Assembly: GCA_030430125.1 (NCBI GenBank)
Contig: JAUIGA010000090.1
Coordinates: 1 to 10,375 of the forward strand
Length of the DNA: 10,375 bases
From: Chloroflexia bacterium
GTDB lineage: Bacteria; Chloroflexota; Chloroflexia; Thermomicrobiales; UBA6265
Direction: 5' to 3'
A program made the translations under genes and the position numbers. The notes under the pieces were generated by a model. The model did not search any database, had not been told where the DNA came from, and saw nothing but the letters and a program-made list of their open reading frames with translations. Of this stretch, positions 5,358-10,375 are shown piece after piece (position 1 is the first letter of the stretch; each line of letters begins with the position of its first letter).

Positions 5358-7697
5358 TCAGGCGGCGGGCGCGGGACGTATGCCCAGCTGATGCGCCCGG
5401 GCGATCGCCTCCGCGCGAGACTCGACGCCCAACCGATCGTAGATGCGCGTCAGGTGTGTGGTCACGGTCCGTTCGCTGATGAACAGCGCGTCGGCGATGG
5501 CGGCGTTCGACCTGCCCGATGCCAGCAGCTGCAGTATCTCCCGCTGGCGCTCGGTCAACCCCACGTCGTCGGGTGGGTTGGCGACGTCGTTGACTTCCGG
5601 ATTCGAGCGCATCCGTGAGACATCCAGCGCCAGTTCGATCGCCGCCGGGGTCGACATCGCCCTGCCGAAGCCGCTCTCCCGTTGCAGCAGGTCTGCATCG
5701 ACGCTCCCGTTGAGATCCTGCATGGCGATTTCGACGGCCCTGCGAACCTCGTCGAGCCGTGACAACCCGGACGCATCGAGCTTCGCCAGCGCCGCGCCCA
5801 GCAGTTGGCCAGCGTCGTCGGGTCTCTCGCGAGCCGCGGCGAGCCGGGCAGCGTCCAGCAATCGTTCGGCCAGGACGACCGGGTTCCGGTGGGGAGGATC
5901 GACATGGATGGCGATGCTGTCTTCCAGCAACGCACCCGCCTCGTCCAGATCGCGCCGCCGCAACACAATCTGGACCAACGACCCCTGAACCAGGCGCGCG
6001 GCGTCCGGCCGATGTTCCCGGATGGCGGGCAGCGCTTCTCGAATGATCGATTCCGCCCGGTCGAACTCGCCAGCCTCCAATAATTGTTCGGCAATCTGCG
6101 TCATGTACAAGCCTCCGCCGAGATCATCACCGAGTTCCTTGACGATCTCGATCGCCTCGCGCTGGAGCCGCTCTCCCTCGCCGGGCTGTCCGAGCTTCCA
6201 ACGCATCACGCCGAGGGAGTTCGTCGCGTTTGCCACCAGCCGGATGTCGCCGGTTTGCCTACCCAACGCGATCGCCCTTCGGGTGATCGATATCGCCTCG
6301 TCCAGGTTCTCGGTAAGCCCGATGATGGCGCCGGCCTTGAACAGGAACGTAGCCTGTACTTCGGGCGACGCGAGATCGGCGATGGGAAGCGCTTTCCGTG
6401 CCCAGGTTCGAAGCTCTGCATACATCCCGAGCTCCATCCAGAACGACATCAGGCCGCTGGCAAGCCGCACGATAGCGTCTGGTTCGCCACGTTCAACAAG
6501 CCAGGCAATCGCAAGGCTCAGGTTTGCGCTGTCCGGCTCGTAGCGTACGGTCCAGTAACGCAGCTCCGGTGTGCCGGTCCGCCAGTCGGCATCGGGCTTG
6601 TCGATCACCAGGTGGGCGAACCACAGCGCGTGCGCCTCGGCAAGCTCGTCACGCTCGGCACGGTCCACCACCAGCTCGGCGGCGAAGCCGTGGATCGTGT
6701 TGAGCATGCGGATGCGGGGGCCGGTGGCAGGCCGATCGCTGACGCGCACCAGGCTGTGATCGATCAGCGATGTGAGGAACTCCTCGGTGCGGTCGCCAAG
6801 CGCGCCATCCGCGTTGCAGACCGGCTCGACGGCGTCCCATGGCGCGCCGTTGCGGAAGATCGCCAACCGGCGGAAAAGCGCCTGCTCGTCGACATCGAGC
6901 AGGTCGTACGACCATTCGAGCGTCGCGCGCAAGGTCTGATGACGCTCGGGGGCATCGCGGGGTCCGCCGACCAGCACCGAGAGCCGCTCGACGAGCCGAT
7001 CACGCAGTGCCGCGGGCGACAGGAAGCGGGCGCGGGCGGCGGCCAGCTCGATTGCCAGCGGCAATCCGTCGAGTTGCCGGCAGATATCGTCGATCGCGCG
7101 CAGGTCGTCGGCTTCGAGCGGCAGGTCGGGACGCATCGCGCTGGCGCGGGCAACGAACAACTCCGATGCCGGTGCCAGCGCTCCATCCAGCGTGTCGTCA
7201 GTGGACAGAGGCTCGACCGGAAAGACGACCTCGGCGGCGAGGCGCAGCATGACCCGGCTGGTGACCAGCACCTTCAAGTGGGGACAGTGCGCGAGGACAT
7301 CCGCAAGCGGTGCAAGATGGTCGGCGATTTGCTCGGCGTTATCGAGAATGAGCAGTAGTCGGCGGGTCGCGAGCGCATCGACGATGAGCTCACTTGCCGA
7401 AACCGACTCGACCAGGGTGATGCCGAGCGCGCGTGCAATACCGGGGAAGACGGCGTCGCCCTCGGAGACGCTGGCGAGCTGCACCAGCACGACATCGCCC
7501 ACCGTCTCGCGGTCGATCGTGCGGGCAAGCTCGAGCGCGAGCCGGGTCTTGCCGACCCCGCCAGGCCCGATGAGCGTGATCAGGCGCGCCTCCGGACGGG
7601 AGATCAGCGCCGTGAGCTCCGCCAGTGCGAGGTCGCGCCCGACGATCGGGGTCGCCGGGATGGGGATCGTGGACCGGTCGGTTGCGAAGGATGCCAT
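5358..7697 (-). CDS. NB-ARC ATPase/TPR transcriptional regulator with C-terminal LuxR HTH
   Basis: This 779-residue cytoplasmic regulator has the layout of large signal-integrating ATPases. The ATPase domain shows VGRDLALAEL (19-28), Walker A GPGGVGKT (44-51), Walker B LLLILD (114-119), TSR sensor (146-148) and the GLPLAIELAAAR motif (211-222). A winged-helix-like linker ends near RMLNTIHGFA (330-339). Residues about 385-660 are helical and TPR-like, with pairs such as GAIIGLTENLDEAISITRRA and LLEAGEFDRAESIIREALP. The LuxR/GerE-type DNA-binding domain occupies 712-771 (LTERQREILQLLASGRSN, then ISERTVTTHLTRIYDRL). Signal binding at the TPRs probably controls nucleotide-dependent oligomerisation and promoter binding. 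The ligand and target genes are unknown. ATG 7697 has only a weak GAGG upstream. No receiver or SARP domain is present, so it is neither a response regulator nor AfsR. Confidence 0.93.
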   Translation of the reverse strand: MASFATDRSTIPIPATPIVGRDLALAELTALISRPEARLITLIGPGGVGKTRLALELARTIDRETVGDVVLVQLASVSEGDAVFPGIARALGITLVESVSASELIVDALATRRLLLILDNAEQIADHLAPLADVLAHCPHLKVLVTSRVMLRLAAEVVFPVEPLSTDDTLDGALAPASELFVARASAMRPDLPLEADDLRAIDDICRQLDGLPLAIELAAARARFLSPAALRDRLVERLSVLVGGPRDAPERHQTLRATLEWSYDLLDVDEQALFRRLAIFRNGAPWDAVEPVCNADGALGDRTEEFLTSLIDHSLVRVSDRPATGPRIRMLNTIHGFAAELVVDRAERDELAEAHALWFAHLVIDKPDADWRTGTPELRYWTVRYEPDSANLSLAIAWLVERGEPDAIVRLASGLMSFWMELGMYAELRTWARKALPIADLASPEVQATFLFKAGAIIGLTENLDEAISITRRAIALGRQTGDIRLVANATNSLGVMRWKLGQPGEGERLQREAIEIVKELGDDLGGGLYMTQIAEQLLEAGEFDRAESIIREALPAIREHRPDAARLVQGSLVQIVLRRRDLDEAGALLEDSIAIHVDPPHRNPVVLAERLLDAARLAAARERPDDAGQLLGAALAKLDASGLSRLDEVRRAVEIAMQDLNGSVDADLLQRESGFGRAMSTPAAIELALDVSRMRSNPEVNDVANPPDDVGLTERQREILQLLASGRSNAAIADALFISERTVTTHLTRIYDRLGVESRAEAIARAHQLGIRPAPAA

Positions 7698-7807
7698 GAA
7701 CGCCTCAACACGCGAGGGTGGAAAGCAGGGCCCGTCTGCAACCAGTATATGCCGCGTGCCGCTGGCCGAAGCGACACCGAGGGTACGAACCTGTGCCGAC
7801 CGGGATC

Positions 7808-9721
7808 CTATCGCGAATCCGAGCGAACCCAGCTTGCACTATCCAACGCCGGCACGGTGATCCCCCGGTCGCCTGACACAGCCAGCAGCTCCGTTGCAGT
7901 CACTTCACCGTCCCGCGACCAGGTGACCGCGACGCAGGAGCCATTGGATGACACGCCGATACCGCCTGGCCATGCATCGCTTTCGCCGGATGGTGGGAAC
8001 GTCACCGTTGTGCCGGTGTCGAGGTGGTGTATGTCGACCCCCGCCTCGCGCGGGACCACGAGGGTCGAGCTGTCGGCGGAGAGCGTCGCCAACGCGGCGT
8101 CATCGCGATTCAACGAAAGCACGATCTCGCCGGTGTCCATGTCGAGGATCCTGACAGTCGCCTCGAGGTCATCAAGTGCCACATACTGGTTGATTGCGCT
8201 GGCAACGACCGGCACGGTGCCGGTGAACAACCGCCCGAGCGTGCCATCGAGGTCCCGCATGTCTCCGGTGTTCACATTCAGCCAGATCGAGTCTACGCCT
8301 GCTGAATACTGCCTGGGCGCCAGCAACAGCTTCGCGCGATCCGGTGACGCGCCGAAGATCCGCTGAGCCTCATCGAAGACGAAGAATGCCTCGCCGGCAG
8401 CCCCAGGCGTGGCGACCTGCGGGCGCACCGCGACCCGCTCCAGTCTTTCGCCCTCTGTGTGGTACAGCACGGTCCCGTCGGCACTGAACACGAGGCTGTT
8501 GCTGTACGTGGCGTCGACCGGGCGCTCGCTGATCATCTCGCCGGTGGCGACGTCGACGACGGTGAGGATGCGAACGCCGCCCCGATCGGACGGCGCCAGC
8601 CAGGCCATCGTTTCGCCATCCGGCGACATCGCCATCGCGCCGCTGCTGACCGACAACGGATCGACGATGCGGATGTCGTCGAGATCGTCGTCAATGAGCA
8701 GCGCGCCGCGGGTGACCACCAGCTCCGGCAGGTTGCTGGAGACCGGGGTGGCGACGGTAGCCGGTGGAGCCGCGGGATTGCGAACCCTGGTTCCGACCAG
8801 CACAACCGTGCCGTCGTCGCTGGTCGCGCCCGGATACACTGCCGGTCTCCAGGGTCTCGTCGGATCGACCTGAAAAAGCTCGGCAAGGTCGATGGTGTCA
8901 AACGAGCGCAGGTCCGCCACCTGCCAGTGGGCGAACGTCGTGTCCGACGCCCAGAATACGAACGGCCCGTCAATGACCGCGAGGTCGTAATACCGATCGA
9001 TGACCAGCGTCTCGCCGGTGACGAGGTTGGCGAACGTCGCCGTTTCACCTTCGACGCCCGGGGTCCATGTTGTGGCCAGCACCACGTTCGGCACACCGGT
9101 CGGCCGCAGCGAACTCACCTCGCCAACCTCGATCCGGCGCAGCACCTCGCCACCTCGCTCGACCGTGATTGCACCGTTGGCATACCATGCCACCGCGAAC
9201 GCGAGCTCCGCGAAATCGCCCGGTTCTACCGGTTCTGCCGGCACGAGCAGGAGCGTATCACTCGTCGCGCAACTAGCGGCGGGAGATGCCGCCACTGCCG
9301 GCTCCGGGGCGAACGGCAGCACCGACGCGGTCGCGACAGCGCCGGGCACGCGCTCGACCTCCGGTGTCCGCAACACCGCCCCGATCGTCGCGGCGGCGAT
9401 CAGCACCAGCACGGCCGCCGAAACGAGGCTGGCCACACGCCACGCGCCCACGGCAAGACCCGACGTACCACCGATCGCAGGCGACGCGACGAAGCCTGGC
9501 TGGTTCGGCATCCGACTCGCGTCCGCTCGCGATGGATTGGCGCTGAAGATCCGTTTCCGGATCGCGTCGCGCCGGTGAGGTTCCAACGGCGTTTCCACGG
9601 GTGGCGCCCCGAAATACCGGCCCAGCCAGGTGGCCGTCCCGGCGAGCTCGTCGTCGGCTGGCTGATCCCTATCGGCGGGATCGTCGAGCCAACGGTCGAA
9701 TTCGTCTTCGCGCGAGGTCAT
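7808..9721 (-). CDS. Membrane-anchored putative anti-sigma factor with propeller-like outer domain
   Basis: This is a 637-residue single-pass membrane protein. A cytoplasmic N-terminus (1-95, starting MTSREDEFDRWLDD) is followed by one membrane helix (about 96-117, VASLVSAAVLVLIAAATIGAVL) and a large extracytoplasmic part. From about 210 it shows repeated beta-propeller-like units: SPDGETMAWL (366-375) with VVDVATGEMI, FSADGTVLYH (412-421), LSADSSTLVV (548-557) with HHLDTGTTV, and SSNGSCVAVTWS (591-602). The start is ATG 9721: it overlaps the sigma factor stop as ATGA and has GGAG 7 bases upstream; the frame stays open to 9865, but that part lies inside the sigma gene. Translational coupling and location suggest that the N-terminus binds the sigma factor while the outer domain senses a signal. 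The HxxxCxxC zinc motif of many anti-sigma factors is absent, so the anti-sigma role is inferred from context. Confidence 0.85.
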   Translation of the reverse strand: MTSREDEFDRWLDDPADRDQPADDELAGTATWLGRYFGAPPVETPLEPHRRDAIRKRIFSANPSRADASRMPNQPGFVASPAIGGTSGLAVGAWRVASLVSAAVLVLIAAATIGAVLRTPEVERVPGAVATASVLPFAPEPAVAASPAASCATSDTLLLVPAEPVEPGDFAELAFAVAWYANGAITVERGGEVLRRIEVGEVSSLRPTGVPNVVLATTWTPGVEGETATFANLVTGETLVIDRYYDLAVIDGPFVFWASDTTFAHWQVADLRSFDTIDLAELFQVDPTRPWRPAVYPGATSDDGTVVLVGTRVRNPAAPPATVATPVSSNLPELVVTRGALLIDDDLDDIRIVDPLSVSSGAMAMSPDGETMAWLAPSDRGGVRILTVVDVATGEMISERPVDATYSNSLVFSADGTVLYHTEGERLERVAVRPQVATPGAAGEAFFVFDEAQRIFGASPDRAKLLLAPRQYSAGVDSIWLNVNTGDMRDLDGTLGRLFTGTVPVVASAINQYVALDDLEATVRILDMDTGEIVLSLNRDDAALATLSADSSTLVVPREAGVDIHHLDTGTTVTFPPSGESDAWPGGIGVSSNGSCVAVTWSRDGEVTATELLAVSGDRGITVPALDSASWVRSDSR

Positions 9722-10326
9722 GACGCGGCTCCGTTTTCCGGCTCGCCGACCGAGGATCTGATATGCGCGAGGCGATCCCTGAGGCGAGCATAGGCGCGAT
9801 GCTGAGCTACCCGCACCGCACCATGGGTCATTCCGAGCACCTGGGCGATCTCGACACCGGTCCAACCCTGCAGGCGCAGCACCACAATCTCGCGCTGCGG
9901 CGAACCCAACTCCCGGATCGCGTCCTCGATCCGCTGGCGATCGTCGGGAGGCAGCGCCTGGGCCGGATCCGCGCCAGATGCGGCCCGGACCTGCGCCAGC
10001 GCATCGGGATCGAGCGGCACGACACCACTTCGCTCGCGGACCGTGTCGACCACGACATTGCGCGTGATAGTCATGAGCCAGCGCCCGAACGAGGCGTCGT
10101 TGCCGGGGGTGAACCGATCGAGCGACGCATACGCCCGCGAAAAGGCGATTGCCGTTGCATCGGCGGCCAGATCGGCATCGCGCAAGCGTCCCACGGCAAA
10201 CCGAAACACGCGATCCACGTGCCGCTCGTACAGACCCGCGAAGGCATCCCGGTCAAGCAGGGCAGCCTCCACCAGCGCAAGGTCGGACGGCTCGCGTCGC
10301 GGCGATATGCGCCTGTCTGCAGTCAT
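9718..10326 (-). CDS. ECF-type RNA polymerase sigma factor
   Basis: This 202-residue sigma-70 family protein has only regions 2 and 4. Region 2 is about 27-98 (DAFAGLYERHVDRVFRF, DLAADATAIAFSRAYASLDRF, SFGRWLMTITRNVVVDTVRER); the usual 'DltQetF' -10 recognition stretch reads DATAIAF here. Region 4 is about 131-186, with the helix-turn-helix GWTGVEIAQVLGMTHGAVRVAQHRAYARLRDRL recognising the -35 element. The linker is Pro/Asp-rich, and the short tail (187-202) has no extra domain. Its stop overlaps the start of the membrane protein gene by ATGA, a classic sigma/anti-sigma arrangement, so it is probably released on an extracytoplasmic signal. ATG 10326 has only a weak GGCAGG upstream. Just 49 bases precede it in the window and show no clear autoregulated promoter. 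Confidence 0.94.
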   Translation of the reverse strand: MTADRRISPRREPSDLALVEAALLDRDAFAGLYERHVDRVFRFAVGRLRDADLAADATAIAFSRAYASLDRFTPGNDASFGRWLMTITRNVVVDTVRERSGVVPLDPDALAQVRAASGADPAQALPPDDRQRIEDAIRELGSPQREIVVLRLQGWTGVEIAQVLGMTHGAVRVAQHRAYARLRDRLAHIRSSVGEPENGAAS

Positions 10327-10375
10327 CGCAACCTGCCCAGCATCCCCATCGGTGTCATGTCTGGAGAACGGAGAT

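Noticed and set aside
6084..7358. Long + strand open frame (424 codons) opposite the LuxR-type regulator
   Set aside because: It is antisense to a gene with intact Walker, TPR and HTH motifs; the product is low-complexity and has no recognisable family.
5358..7697. Reading the NB-ARC/TPR protein as an antiphage STAND NTPase
   Set aside because: It ends in a normal LuxR-type DNA-binding domain and has no effector domain, so transcriptional control is the simpler view.
7744..7749. TATACT on the minus strand as -10 box of the LuxR-type gene
   Set aside because: The hexamer is good and lies 47 bases before the start, but no believable -35 element is found 16-18 bases upstream and no extended -10 is present.
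8459..9793. Long + strand open frame (444 codons) opposite the anti-sigma-like gene
   Set aside because: Arg/His-rich translation typical of a shadow frame, spanning the sigma/anti-sigma junction on the other strand.
9722..9865. 48-codon N-terminal extension of the anti-sigma-like protein
   Set aside because: It lies wholly inside the sigma factor gene and is compositionally odd; the ATGA overlap and GGAG site favour ATG 9721.

Overview
The window looks like chromosomal DNA from a high-GC, free-living bacterium. The best guess is a Chloroflexota lineage close to the Thermomicrobia. This guess rests on three things: an NB-ARC/TPR/LuxR regulator, an ECF sigma factor overlapping a membrane anti-sigma with a propeller-like outer domain, and small genes with few recognisable relatives. 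It comes from gene style only; no rRNA or other marker is present. No tRNA, rRNA, CRISPR array, insertion sequence or phage gene was seen.

Left part (1-3516, + strand): a TRAP transporter operon of the TAXI type. It contains the 3' part of the solute-binding protein, a DUF1850 protein, and a large 4TM/12TM fused permease. Together these should take up a small organic anion using an ion gradient; the substrate cannot be read from the sequence.

Middle part (3565-4796): a compact divergent cassette. A MerR-family regulator (+) faces a two-gene unit (-) that encodes a small protein with a CCPF cysteine pair and a YnfA-family small membrane protein. The gap between them holds a perfect 7-bp inverted repeat. 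On the minus strand this repeat sits between a -35-like and a -10-like hexamer exactly 19 bp apart, as in promoters that MerR/SoxR proteins activate by DNA distortion. The regulator ends in a C-x-C-x5-C motif that matches three of the four SoxR iron-sulfur ligands. This cassette is the most interesting part of the window, possibly a metal, thiol or redox stress response unit.

Right part (4797-10375, - strand): a strong hairpin lies between the convergent merR-like gene and a small orphan gene with an excellent ribosome binding site. Next comes a 779-residue ATPase/TPR/LuxR transcription factor. It is followed by an ECF sigma factor whose stop codon overlaps, as ATGA, the start of a 637-residue single-pass membrane protein. 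That protein lacks a zinc anti-sigma motif and carries a propeller-like extracytoplasmic region. It probably restrains the sigma factor and links it to an outside signal.

No gene-free stretch exceeds 300 bases. The longest gaps are 4797-4965 (hairpin), 5230-5357 and 7698-7807.
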